From positions 907,555 through 971,554 of the forward strand of contig NZ_JZEF01000002.1 in assembly GCF_001013475.1 (NCBI RefSeq): a DNA stretch of 64,000 nt, written 5' to 3'. Source of the DNA: Xanthomonas arboricola pv. juglandis. GTDB lineage: Bacteria; Pseudomonadota; Gammaproteobacteria; Xanthomonadales; Xanthomonadaceae. The notes below the pieces were generated by a model that saw nothing but the letters and a program-made list of their open reading frames with translations, had not been told where the DNA came from and did no database searches. Within the stretch, counting starts at the first letter, position 1, and the number at the start of each line of letters is the position of its first letter. The translations under genes and the position numbers were made by a program. Positions 55,958 through 64,000 of this stretch are shown piece by piece.

Positions 55958-56129
55958 ATGCACACCGACCATCTCCGATGGTCTTTGCCCGCCCACCGTC
56001 GCGGGACCTTACGCGGCATGGATGCCGCGTAAGAGCCTACAGGGACGTACTTGCGGCGTGTCCTGCGATGGTGGGCGGGCAAGGGCCTCGCAGCCAAGCC
56101 GCAGATCAACCGCTCTGCACCCAAACCGC
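55958..56129. repeat. ~170-nt palindromic intergenic repeat, copy 4
   Basis: Core 55981-56087 from CTTTGCCCGCCCACCGTCGC to GGTGGGCGGGCAAGG, with inner GCGGCATGGATGCCGC. Flanks ATGCACACCGACCATC and CAGCCAAGCCGCAGATC as in copy 1. Its right flank runs up to the deaminase stop codon. Confidence 0.75.
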
Positions 56130-56585
56130 TCAGTCCTCGCCGATATCCTCGTTCCACACGTCCGGATTGGCCGAGATATAGCCGCCCAGCAGGTCGATGC
56201 ATTCCTGGCTCTGCAGGTCGATGACAGTGACGCCGTGCTCGCGCAGCCAGGACACGCCGCCCTGGAAGGTGACCGACTCGCCGACCACCACGGTGCCGAT
56301 ATTGAACTGGCGCACCAGCCCGCTGCAGTACCAGCACGGCGCCAGCGTGGTGACCATGATGGTGTCCTTGTAGCGGCGCTGCCGGCCGGCCTTGCGGAAG
56401 GCATCGGTTTCGCCATGCACGGAGGGATCGTTTTCCTGCACGCGGCGGTTGTGGCCGCAACCGAGCAGACGTCCGTCGTTGTGGTACAGCGCCGCGCCGA
56501 TCGGGATGCCGCCTTCGGCCAGGCCCTGGCGGGCTTCGGCAATGGCGGTGTCGAGCAGTGCGCGGTAGTCGGGGGTGGTGATCAT
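56130..56585 (-). CDS. Cytosine-deaminase-like nucleoside/base deaminase
   Basis: A 151-residue zinc deaminase of the CDA fold. The zinc and catalytic residues are in HGETDAF (His and Glu) and the PCWYCSG pair of Cys. The overall pattern (PIGAALYHNDGRLLGCGHNR, FNIGTVVVGESVTFQGG, CIDLLGGYI) resembles yeast cytosine deaminase more than tRNA deaminase TadA. The likely substrate is cytosine or a related base; guanine deaminase is the alternative. Its ATG overlaps the stop of the upstream GNAT gene (ATGA), so the two are translationally coupled. Confidence 0.87.
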   Translation of the reverse strand: MITTPDYRALLDTAIAEARQGLAEGGIPIGAALYHNDGRLLGCGHNRRVQENDPSVHGETDAFRKAGRQRRYKDTIMVTTLAPCWYCSGLVRQFNIGTVVVGESVTFQGGVSWLREHGVTVIDLQSQECIDLLGGYISANPDVWNEDIGED

Positions 56586-57082
56586 GCAGGCTCCTGGGTG
56601 GCGGCGTCGGCGCGACGCAGCATGTCGATGTGGGGAATGCCGTCTTCCAGATACGGTGCGGACGAGGGCGTGAAACCGTGTGCGGCGTAGAACGCCTGCA
56701 GGTGCGCCTGCGCGCCGAGTTGCACGGCGCTGGCGGGCCACTGCCGGTGCACCAGCCGCAAGCCTTCCTGCAGTAATGCGTGTGCGAAGCCGTGGCCGCG
56801 CTGCGTGGCGGCAATCACTACTCGGCCGATGCTCGGCTCGGGGTAACTCACGCCGGGCGGTAGCACGCGCAGATAGGCGGCCAATGCACCGTCGTCGGTG
56901 CTGCCGAGCAGATGCCGCACACCCGGCAGGCTGTCCTTGCCATCCAGCTCCGGATACGCGCACTGCTGCTCCACCACGAACACATCCGAGCGCAGCCGCA
57001 GCAGCGCGTACAACTGCGTGGTGCTCAGTTGGTCGAAGCGCAGGCACTGCCAGTGCAGCGAGGATGGGGACAGGGACGACAT
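56582..57082 (-). CDS. GNAT-family N-acetyltransferase (ElaA-like)
   Basis: A 166-residue acetyltransferase of the ElaA type. HWQCLRFDQLSTTQLYALLR and VFVVEQQCAYPELDG open the fold; the acetyl-CoA loop region reads VVIAATQRGHGFAHALLQEG with the Q/RxxGxG/A pattern, and YLEDGIPHIDM is the characteristic ElaA end. Substrate unknown. It is followed with a 4-base overlap by the deaminase. ATG 57082 is the first in-frame start. Confidence 0.85.
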   Translation of the reverse strand: MSSLSPSSLHWQCLRFDQLSTTQLYALLRLRSDVFVVEQQCAYPELDGKDSLPGVRHLLGSTDDGALAAYLRVLPPGVSYPEPSIGRVVIAATQRGHGFAHALLQEGLRLVHRQWPASAVQLGAQAHLQAFYAAHGFTPSSAPYLEDGIPHIDMLRRADAATQEPA

Positions 57083-57108
57083 CACCGCATGATAGCGGCT
57101 GCGTCGCG

Positions 57109-58197
57109 TCAGTCGACCGCGCTGTCGGTGTCGATCGCCACCACCACCGACATGCCCGGGCGCAGCCGCGGTGCCAGCGCCTGGTCCGGATCGACGCTGA
57201 TGCGCAGCGGAATGCGCTGGGCGATCTTGACGAAGTTGCCGGTGGCGTTGTCGGCCGGCAGCACGCTGAATTCCGAGCCCGCGGCCGGGGAGATTTCCTG
57301 CACACGGCCGTGCAGACGCGCATTGTCCAACGCATCCACGGTGAAGCTGGCGCGTTGCCCGATGCGGATCTTGGCCATCTGGGTTTCCTTGAAATTGGCC
57401 ACGATCCACAACGTGTCCGGCACCAGCGACATCAGCTGCGTGCCATTGGTGACGTAGGCGCCCTGGCGCACGCCGAGCTGGCCGAGCTGGCCATCGCGCG
57501 GGGCCAGGATGCGCGTGTTGTCCAGATTGATCTGCGCCAGTTGCACGGCCGCTTGCGCATTGGCCACCGCCGCTTCCAGCGCGGCGCGATTGACGGTGAC
57601 GCTGCGTGCGTTCTCCTCGGCGGCCTGCACGGCGGCACGCGCCTGTGCCACGCCGGCATCGGCCTGCGCACGTGCGGCGAAGGCGGTGTCGCGATCCTGT
57701 TCGGACACCAGTTTCTGCTCGGCCAACTGCTGCGCGCGCGCATACGCCGAGCGCGTGCGGTCGCGCTGGGCCTGATTGCTGCTCAGTGCGGCGCGTTGTT
57801 CGGCGATGGTGGCATCGGCGCTATGCCGCTGCTGGTCCCAGTTGGACAGGTTGGCCTGCGCGGTCTGCAGCTGCGCCCTGGCCTGTTCGAGCTGCTGGGC
57901 ATAGATGCGGTCGTCGATCCTGGCCAGCAACTGGCCGTGTCTGACGTGGGCGAAGTCCTGCACCGGCACCTCGGTGACATAGCCGCTGACCTGCGGCGCG
58001 ATCACCGTGATCTGGCCATGCACCATCGCGTTCTCGGTGCGCTCGACGGCGCTGACGAACGGCGGCAACCGCCATGCATACAGCACCAGTGCCACGCCGA
58101 GCAGGGCCAGCCCGCCGAAGCCGATCACGCCACCGATGCGGCGGCGCCTGCGACGTTGCAGATCGGCAGGAGAGGTTGAAGCTGCAGGTGTATTCAT
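57109..58197 (-). CDS. emrA: EmrA/HlyD-type membrane-fusion protein
   Basis: A 362-residue periplasmic adaptor with one N-terminal membrane anchor (~25-42, [21 protein letters not shown]). The biotinyl-lipoyl halves read [20 protein letters not shown] and [20 protein letters not shown], separated by a long alpha-helical hairpin rich in Gln/Ala (~100-210). The C-terminal barrel has [18 protein letters not shown]. It links the adjacent MFS pump to an outer-membrane channel, which is not encoded here. Its ATG overlaps the pump stop (ATGA). Confidence 0.88.
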   Translation of the reverse strand: MNTPAASTSPADLQRRRRRRIGGVIGFGGLALLGVALVLYAWRLPPFVSAVERTENAMVHGQITVIAPQVSGYVTEVPVQDFAHVRHGQLLARIDDRIYAQQLEQARAQLQTAQANLSNWDQQRHSADATIAEQRAALSSNQAQRDRTRSAYARAQQLAEQKLVSEQDRDTAFAARAQADAGVAQARAAVQAAEENARSVTVNRAALEAAVANAQAAVQLAQINLDNTRILAPRDGQLGQLGVRQGAYVTNGTQLMSLVPDTLWIVANFKETQMAKIRIGQRASFTVDALDNARLHGRVQEISPAAGSEFSVLPADNATGNFVKIAQRIPLRISVDPDQALAPRLRPGMSVVVAIDTDSAVD

Positions 58198-59843
58198 GGG
58201 CGCGCGGTGGAAGCAGGAGAGGGGGACGCAGCGGGTGGGCGCAGATAACGCCGCCACACCAGCACGGACAGGATCCACAGCCCGGTGGCGATGGCGATGC
58301 AGCCGATCAACAGGAACACGTCGTTATAGGCGAGCACATTGGCTTCGCGCGTGGCCACGCTGCCCAGGGCGCGCACGCCCTGGGCCTGGCGCAGGGCCGG
58401 GTCGCCGATGCTGCGGCCGTACAGCGCGGCATAGGCCTGCACGCGCGCGGCCACTTGCGGGTCGGTCAATGCCAGATGTTCGACCAACTGGCTGGAATGG
58501 TATTTCTCGCGCACGACCTGCACGGTGCCGAGCAGCGCGCTGCCGAGCAGGCCGCCCATGTTCTGTGCCATGCCGAACAGCACGATGAAGCTGATCAGAT
58601 TGCCCGGCTGCGCGATGACCCGGCCCAGCCCGGCCACCATCGCCGGGCCGATGAAGAAGGTGCTGCCAAAGGCGAGCAGGAACTGGCTGACGTACATCTG
58701 CTCCGGACGGGTGAGGCTGGTGGCGTCGGCATCCATGAAACAACCGATGCAGATCGCCGCCACCGCAATGATCAGATGCTCGGCCACCCGCGCCGGATTG
58801 ATCAGCCACGCGCTGGCGGCCACGCCGACCACTGCGCCCAGCAACATCAGCGCGAACAGGGTCTGCAGCTGCGTGTTGGCCAGCCCCAGGGTCTGGAAGA
58901 AGCCGATCGCGCCGGTGCTCTGCTCGGACAGCACCAGCCGGATCAGCAGGATCGCCAGGCCCAGCCGCAGCATGTCGCCGCTGGCCAGCCAGCGCGTATT
59001 GATCATCGGGTTGCGGCGGTTGTGCTCGATCCACGCCGCCGTGCACAGCAGCACGATGGAGGCCGCCAGCGCCACGCCCAGCCACGGCGTGCTGGTCCAC
59101 CACAGCAGCCGCCCCAGCGACAGCACCGCCGCCAGCCCGGCCGACCCGGCCGCGAACAGGCTGAAGGTGAGGAAATCCAGCGGCTCGAACACGCGATAGC
59201 GGTCGCTGGGCGGCAGCTTGAGCGCCAGCACGCAGGCCAGCGCGAACACCGCCAGGCCCAGTTCGAACAGGTACAGGCCTTGCCACTGCGCAAATTCCAG
59301 CAGATCGGTGGAGAACACCCGCGCCAATGGCAGCGCCAGCTGGGTCACCCCCAGCCCGGTCACCACCGCCTTGAGCCGGTACCTGGCCGGAAACGCCTGG
59401 ATCACGTAATACAGCCCCAGCGAGCTGAGCGCGGCGCCCACCAATCCGTGCGCGGCACGCACGGTGATCGCCGAGCTCAGGCTGTGCACGAACAGATGCG
59501 CGAAGGCGATGACCGCATACAGCGCCAGGAAGATCTCGGTGAAGCGCCGCAGCCCGAACTGCTGGCGGAACTTCACCAGCAGCAGGTTGGCCGACATGTT
59601 GGTCATCACGTAGGCGGCCGGCAGCCAGGCCGTTTCGGTGGCGTAGGCGCCCAGCGTGCCCTGCAGATAGGTCAGGTTGGCGGTGACCAGCGCATTGCTC
59701 AGCCCGCCGGTCAGCGCCACCACCACGCCCACCAGCCCGTACTGGATGCGGCGCCGGGTGGAGTGCAAGGGGGTGGAGGCCGACCCGGGCAGGGTGGGCT
59801 TCTCGTGGGGCTGCCAGTCGCGCTGGACGTACTTGTCGTGCAC
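58194..59843 (-). CDS. emrB: MFS drug-efflux permease, EmrB/DHA2 family
   Basis: A 549-residue inner-membrane pump with about fourteen membrane segments, the DHA2 count. Landmarks are [31 protein letters not shown] in the first segments and a motif-C-like region in TM5 ([14 protein letters not shown]). It pairs with the following emrA-like gene through a 4-base overlap. Exported compounds are unknown; hydrophobic toxins or plant phenolics are typical for the family. The emrB-then-emrA order is the reverse of E. coli. ATG 59843 begins MHDKYVQRD. Confidence 0.87.
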   Translation of the reverse strand: MHDKYVQRDWQPHEKPTLPGSASTPLHSTRRRIQYGLVGVVVALTGGLSNALVTANLTYLQGTLGAYATETAWLPAAYVMTNMSANLLLVKFRQQFGLRRFTEIFLALYAVIAFAHLFVHSLSSAITVRAAHGLVGAALSSLGLYYVIQAFPARYRLKAVVTGLGVTQLALPLARVFSTDLLEFAQWQGLYLFELGLAVFALACVLALKLPPSDRYRVFEPLDFLTFSLFAAGSAGLAAVLSLGRLLWWTSTPWLGVALAASIVLLCTAAWIEHNRRNPMINTRWLASGDMLRLGLAILLIRLVLSEQSTGAIGFFQTLGLANTQLQTLFALMLLGAVVGVAASAWLINPARVAEHLIIAVAAICIGCFMDADATSLTRPEQMYVSQFLLAFGSTFFIGPAMVAGLGRVIAQPGNLISFIVLFGMAQNMGGLLGSALLGTVQVVREKYHSSQLVEHLALTDPQVAARVQAYAALYGRSIGDPALRQAQGVRALGSVATREANVLAYNDVFLLIGCIAIATGLWILSVLVWRRYLRPPAASPSPASTARP

Positions 59844-59930
59844 GCAGGGCTCGCAGGGCCGGTCGCAGGGGAGGCAGCGATTGTGGTCCGGTTGCGGTCA
59901 TGGCGGCGTCAGCAGTGCGATAATCCGCCC

Positions 59931-60692
59931 ATGAGCGAATCCCCCTATACCTCCGGTACCACCCATTTCGGCTTCCGCGACGTCGCTGCCAAGGACAAGC
60001 AGAAGCTGGTCGGCGAAGTGTTCACCTCGGTCGCGCGCAACTACGACCTGATGAACGATCTGATGAGTCTGGGCGTGCACCGCGCATGGAAACGCTACTT
60101 CGTGGCGACCGCGCAGGTGAAGCCGGGCGACCGCGTGCTGGACCTGGCCGGCGGTACCGGCGACATCGCCGTGCTGCTCAAGGAGCGCGTCGGCAACGAG
60201 GGCGCGGTGGTGCTGGGCGACATCAACGCCGGCATGCTGTCGGTGGGCCGCGACCGGCTGACCAACCGCGGCCTGGTGGCCGGCTTCGATTACGTGCAAT
60301 GCAATGCCGAGGCGCTGCCGTTCCCGGATCAGAGCTTCGATCTGGTGACCATTTCCTTCGGCCTGCGCAATGTCACCGACAAGGACGCCGCGCTGCGCGA
60401 GATGTATCGCGTGTTGAAGGTGGGCGGGCAGGCGCGCGTGCTGGAGTTTTCCGAGGTCACCGCCGACTGGTTCAAGCCGATCTACGACTTCCACTCGTTC
60501 AAGATCCTGCCCAGGCTGGGCCAGCTGTTCGCGCGCGACGCCGACAGCTACCAGTACCTGGCAGAAAGCATCCGCAAGCACCCGCCGCAGGAATCGCTCA
60601 AGGGCATGATGGGCGAGGCCGGATTTGCGCGTTGCCATTACAAGAACCTGACCGGCGGCATCGTGGCGATCCACTCCGGCTACAAGATCTGA
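59931..60692 (+). CDS. ubiE: Ubiquinone/menaquinone C-methyltransferase UbiE
   Basis: A 253-residue SAM-dependent methyltransferase for the C-methylation step of ubiquinone synthesis. [20 protein letters not shown] opens the protein, motif [13 protein letters not shown] is at 69-80, the UbiE signature [19 protein letters not shown] lies near 38-56 and [20 protein letters not shown] is the second signature. ATG 59931 fits the family start. Divergent from the emrB-like gene. Confidence 0.96.
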   Translation: MSESPYTSGTTHFGFRDVAAKDKQKLVGEVFTSVARNYDLMNDLMSLGVHRAWKRYFVATAQVKPGDRVLDLAGGTGDIAVLLKERVGNEGAVVLGDINAGMLSVGRDRLTNRGLVAGFDYVQCNAEALPFPDQSFDLVTISFGLRNVTDKDAALREMYRVLKVGGQARVLEFSEVTADWFKPIYDFHSFKILPRLGQLFARDADSYQYLAESIRKHPPQESLKGMMGEAGFARCHYKNLTGGIVAIHSGYKI

Positions 60693-60908
60693 ACCGGATC
60701 CGACGCAGCGTGATCTGAGCGTCCGGTCCGGCGCGCAGCATGCGCCGGACATCGCGCGTCGGCATCGCACGAGCAGGTCATGCTCGTGTTCGCTTGCCGC
60801 ACGATTGCACTGTGCGCAGGTGCGTTTGCCGACAAACCTTTGAGACTCCCGTCGCGTTGGCTCCACCAACGGTCGGCGACACTAGGCGCTCTTTTGCCGG
60901 AGACGTGG

Positions 60909-61799
60909 ATGCGCTTGTACGCAGGGTTGTCGCGCGTGTTTCCCCGCTCCTTCAGCGCCAAGCTGCTGGCGGTGACCTTTGTCGGCATCCACCTGCCGTT
61001 GTTGTTATTGATCGCCTGGCTGGCCGCGCAGAGCGAGTTGAGCGGGCGCCCGCTGTGGTCGGTGGTGATCGTGGCGCTGCTGGCCACGCTGGCTGGCACC
61101 GCGGCGACCCTGTCGGCCCTGTATCGCCTGCTCGCACCGCTGCGCATCGCCGCCGACGCACTGGATGCGTATTACGCCGATCAACGTCTGCCCAGCCTGC
61201 CCGAACATGGCGACGACGAACTGGGGCGGTTGCTGCGTGGCATCAATCGCAGCCTGCGCGGCATCGATGCCGGCATGCGCGATCTGAAGAAGCACGCCTT
61301 GTTCGACCCGCTGACCGAGGCCTTGAACCGGCGCGGCTGCGAACAGGCGATGCGCGATTCTGTCACCGCCGCGCAGCGCGAAGGCTGGCCGTTCATGCTG
61401 TTCGTGCTGGACATGGACAACCTCAAGCCGATCAACGACCGCTTCGGCCATCTGGCCGGCGATCGCGTGCTGGTGCGGCTGGTGGAATCGGCCTACGGCT
61501 GGCTGGGCGCGCAGGACTGGATCGGGCGCTGGGGCGGCGACGAATTTCTGATCGGCGTGCACGCCAGCGAGGACGACGCCACGCTCAAGCTCAATCAATG
61601 GCTGTCGATGCTCGAACGCGAGGATGCCGACGAGGCGCCGCTGCATGTGAGCGCCGGCAGCGCGGTGTGCGAGCGTGGCCTGGATGCCACCGAGCTGTAT
61701 CGCCGCGCCGATGCGGCGATGTATCGCGCCAAGTTCTCCGGCGGCCGGCGTCTGGTGCGCGACGGGCATGACAGCCCGCGCAGCCATCCGGTGGTCTAG
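60909..61799 (+). CDS. Membrane-bound GGDEF protein
   Basis: A 296-residue protein with two membrane segments (~20-40 VTFVGIHLPLLLLIAWLA; ~50-75 VVIVALLATLAGTAATLSAL) and a HAMP-like linker. The GGDEF domain (~125-290) has DPLTEALNRRGCE, LDMDNLKPINDRFGHLAGDR and RWGGDEF near 209-213. LDMDNLKPIND departs from the usual FKxIND by carrying NLKPIND, and the I-site RxxD is absent (GAQD). It is probably an active cyclase sensing an envelope signal. GGAG eight bases before ATG 60909 fits; an upstream ATG at 60780 gives an Arg-rich extension that I consider unlikely. Confidence 0.85.
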   Translation: MRLYAGLSRVFPRSFSAKLLAVTFVGIHLPLLLLIAWLAAQSELSGRPLWSVVIVALLATLAGTAATLSALYRLLAPLRIAADALDAYYADQRLPSLPEHGDDELGRLLRGINRSLRGIDAGMRDLKKHALFDPLTEALNRRGCEQAMRDSVTAAQREGWPFMLFVLDMDNLKPINDRFGHLAGDRVLVRLVESAYGWLGAQDWIGRWGGDEFLIGVHASEDDATLKLNQWLSMLEREDADEAPLHVSAGSAVCERGLDATELYRRADAAMYRAKFSGGRRLVRDGHDSPRSHPVV

Positions 61800-62035
61800 G
61801 CGATCCGGCAATCGCCTGGCGGCCGGGCCGCAGGCGGGTGCACGCCGCGCATGGGCGGCATGCGTCACGCCATCACTGCGGTTGCTGCCCCAAGTTCGTG
61901 CCGATGCGCCAGCGACATCCACGGTGTCGCCAGCCGGCGCGGGTTGAGCGTCCGGCACGTGCTCGCCATCGGCCGCACGGGCAGGCAACCGCCCGGGGCG
62001 TTAAAATGCCCAATTCCCTCGCTGCGGTGCCGTCG

Positions 62036-63991
62036 ATGCGCTTCCCGTTCCTGTCGCTGTCCCTGGCCGTGTCCATCGCGCTGGCCGGCTGTTCCAACGA
62101 GTCCACGCCGCCGGCCGCCAACACCGCCGCGCCGGCCACCACTGCCAAGGCCCCCGTGAAAGCAGACGCCCGCAACCACGACGAAAGCTCCTACGCCCAG
62201 CCGCAGCTGGTGGTGATCAAGGATCTGGCGCTGGACCTGAAGCTGGATTTCGACGCCAAGCAGATCGGCGGCACCGCCACCTACACGCTGGAATGGAAGG
62301 ACAAGGCCGCCAAGCAGCTGGTGCTGGACACGCGCGAGCTGAGCATTGCGCAGGTGCAGGCCGACGACGGCAAGGGCACGCTGGCGCCGCTGCAGTTCGC
62401 GCTGGCGCCGGCCGACAAGACCTTCGGCAGCAAGCTCACCATCGAGGCGCCGAATCAGCCGGCCAAGGTCGTGATCACCTATCACACCGCACCGACCGCC
62501 TCCGGCCTGCAGTGGCTGGAGCCGTCGATGACCGAAGGCAAGCAGTTGCCTTTCATGTTCAGCCAGTCGCAGGCGATCCACGCGCGTAGCTGGGTGCCGT
62601 TGCAGGACACCCCGAGCGTGCGCTTCACCTACAGCGCGCATGTGACCTCGCGCCCGGACGTGATGGTGCTGATGAGCGCCGACAACGACCCCAAGGCCGC
62701 GCGCGACGGCGACTACAGCTTCAAGATGCCCGAGCCGATTCCGTCCTATCTGCTGGCGATCGCCGCTGGCGATGTGGTGTTCAAGCCGATTTCCGCGCGC
62801 TCGGGCGTGTGGGCCGAGCCGGCCATGGCCGACAAGGCCGCCAAGGAATTCGAAGACACCGAAAAGATGATCGGTGCCGCCGAAAAACTGTATGGCCCGT
62901 ATCGCTGGGGCCGTTACGACATGCTGGTGCTGCCGCCGTCGTTCCCGTTCGGCGGCATGGAGAATCCGCGCCTGACCTTCGCCACGCCCACCGTGATCGT
63001 CGGCGACAAGTCGCTGGTCTCGCTGGTCGCGCACGAACTGGCGCATAGCTGGTCCGGCAACCTGGTGACCAATGCCAGCTGGAAGGACATCTGGCTCAAT
63101 GAAGGCTTCACCACCTACGTGCAGGCCCGCATCACCGAGGCGCTGTATGGCGCGGAGATGGCCGAGATGGAGCGCGAGATCGACCAGGGCGACCTGCTGG
63201 CCGAAGTGAAGGGCATGGCGCCGGCCGACCAGGCGTTGGCACTGCCGCCGCTGGCCGAGCGCGACCCCGACGAAGCCCTGAGCCAGGTGGCCTACGTCAA
63301 GGGCGCGTGGTTCCTGCAGTTCCTGGAGCAGCGCTTCGGCCGCGAGGTGTTCGACCCGTTCCTGCGCGGCTGGTTCGACGATCATGCGTTCCAGAGCGCC
63401 ACCACCGACCAGTTCGTCGATTACCTCAACAAGAACCTGCTGGACAAGCATCCCAACACGGTCAGTGCGGCCGAGGTGGATGCGTGGTTGAAGCAGCCGG
63501 GCATCCCGGCCTTCGCCGCCAAGGCACGCTCGCGCAGCTTCTCGATCGTGGACACCGCGCGCATCGCCTGGAGCGGCAGCGGCACGCTGCCGAGCAAGCA
63601 GGTCACCGGCGAGTGGGGCACGCAGGAATGGGTGCACTTCCTCAGCGGCATGGGCGCCACGCTCAAGCCCGAGCAGCTCAAGCAGCTGGATGAGGCCTAT
63701 CATTTCACCGGCACCCCGAACGGCGAAATCGCCATGCGCTGGTATCCGCTGGCGATCCGCAGCGGTTACACCGATGCGCGCCCCGCTGCAGGCGAGTTCA
63801 TCGAACGCGTCGGCCGCCGCAAGCTGGTGCTGCCGATCTATGCCGAGTTGTTGAAGACCCCGGACGGCATCGCCTTCGCCGAGCAGGCCTTCGAAAAGGC
63901 CAAGCCCAGCTACCACCCGATCACCACCGCATCGGTGGCCGAGACGATCGCCAAGGCCAAGGCGGCACCGCCGGCGCAGCCGCAGCCGTAA
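62036..63991 (+). CDS. M1-family aminopeptidase, lipoprotein
   Basis: About 651 residues, similar to leukotriene-A4-hydrolase-type M1 peptidases. The zinc motif is HELAHSW with the third ligand Glu in WLNEGF, and FGGMENPRLTF is the GxMEN substrate motif. SLAVSIALAGC is a lipobox, so the protein is probably anchored in the outer membrane. A C-terminal ARM-like domain ends with a Pro/Ala tail. ATG 62036 (MRFPFLSLS) gives the leader directly; ATG 62006 adds ten residues. It would trim N-terminal residues from peptides in the periplasm. Confidence 0.9.
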   Translation: MRFPFLSLSLAVSIALAGCSNESTPPAANTAAPATTAKAPVKADARNHDESSYAQPQLVVIKDLALDLKLDFDAKQIGGTATYTLEWKDKAAKQLVLDTRELSIAQVQADDGKGTLAPLQFALAPADKTFGSKLTIEAPNQPAKVVITYHTAPTASGLQWLEPSMTEGKQLPFMFSQSQAIHARSWVPLQDTPSVRFTYSAHVTSRPDVMVLMSADNDPKAARDGDYSFKMPEPIPSYLLAIAAGDVVFKPISARSGVWAEPAMADKAAKEFEDTEKMIGAAEKLYGPYRWGRYDMLVLPPSFPFGGMENPRLTFATPTVIVGDKSLVSLVAHELAHSWSGNLVTNASWKDIWLNEGFTTYVQARITEALYGAEMAEMEREIDQGDLLAEVKGMAPADQALALPPLAERDPDEALSQVAYVKGAWFLQFLEQRFGREVFDPFLRGWFDDHAFQSATTDQFVDYLNKNLLDKHPNTVSAAEVDAWLKQPGIPAFAAKARSRSFSIVDTARIAWSGSGTLPSKQVTGEWGTQEWVHFLSGMGATLKPEQLKQLDEAYHFTGTPNGEIAMRWYPLAIRSGYTDARPAAGEFIERVGRRKLVLPIYAELLKTPDGIAFAEQAFEKAKPSYHPITTASVAETIAKAKAAPPAQPQP

Positions 63992-64000
63992 TGGCAGGGG

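Larger units (their letters stand above)
55551..56129. other. Intergenic region filled with repeats
   Basis: About 580 bases between convergent hslU and the deaminase gene. Most is occupied by a degenerate subfamily-A element (55731-55835) and a full ~170-nt repeat (about 55958-56129). No gene seen. Confidence 0.6.

Noticed and set aside
1..64000. CRISPR array, tRNA or rRNA genes, insertion sequence, prophage
   Set aside because: I saw no regularly spaced direct repeats, no cloverleaf with a conserved T-loop, no transposase or phage gene. XerC is in its usual housekeeping operon and is not evidence of an integrated element.

Overview
The window is high-GC gammaproteobacterial chromosome, almost certainly Xanthomonas. 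The evidence is an engXCA-type endoglucanase, a gene recognisable as the type III effector xopV behind a plant-inducible-promoter (PIP) box, the opgH/hrpM glucosyltransferase, several exported peptidases, many GGDEF proteins and several families of intergenic palindromic repeats. The gene order from xopV to engXCA and opgH matches my memory of the X. citri/X. axonopodis group; I could not run a comparison. No tRNA, rRNA, CRISPR array, intact insertion sequence or prophage is visible.

Layout. 1-3.7 kb: an exported protein cut by the window edge, a methyltransferase, an EamA transporter and periplasmic cyclohexadienyl dehydratase (pheC). 3.8-12.4 kb is a plant-interaction stretch: a decayed GH5-expansin fusion, the amino-acid permease cycA, xopV, an AIM24 protein, a GH43 arabinanase with an in-frame stop, and periplasmic trehalase. 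12.8-28.3 kb: DUF72, endonuclease VIII, a membrane protein of unknown function, a GAF protein with a degenerate GGDEF domain, an M16 peptidase, a GAF-PAS-GGDEF cyclase, a chemoreceptor and engXCA. 28.5-39.7 kb: a SulP transporter, a diguanylate cyclase, an M28 peptidase, opgH, then esterase-algZ-algR-hemC. 39.9-50.3 kb: DUF481 barrel, WYL regulator, lipocalin, two S9 peptidases, an aminotransferase, a lipoprotein and a DUF454 protein. 50.3-55.6 kb: the housekeeping run lptM-dapF-DUF484-xerC followed by hslV-hslU. 56-64 kb: a tightly overlapping deaminase/GNAT and EmrA/EmrB-like block, ubiE, a membrane GGDEF protein and an M1 aminopeptidase.

How it fits together. Much of the accessory content suits a plant pathogen: cell-wall enzymes, an Hrp-regulated effector, osmoregulated periplasmic glucans, sugar scavenging and secreted peptidases. 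Signalling is dense: three GGDEF proteins with recognisable signature motifs, one degenerate one, an MCP and an AlgZR-type two-component pair. Two carbohydrate-active genes are broken (the GH5-expansin gene and the arabinanase), which suggests recent loss of part of the wall-degrading repertoire.

Most longer intergenic stretches are occupied by at least four families of inverted-repeat elements. I found no convincing wholly new multi-gene system. The items most worth a second look are the decayed GH5 attached to an intact expansin domain, the nonsense codon in the arabinanase, the GAF/degenerate-GGDEF protein, the perfect 32-bp palindrome and the ~170-nt repeat family.
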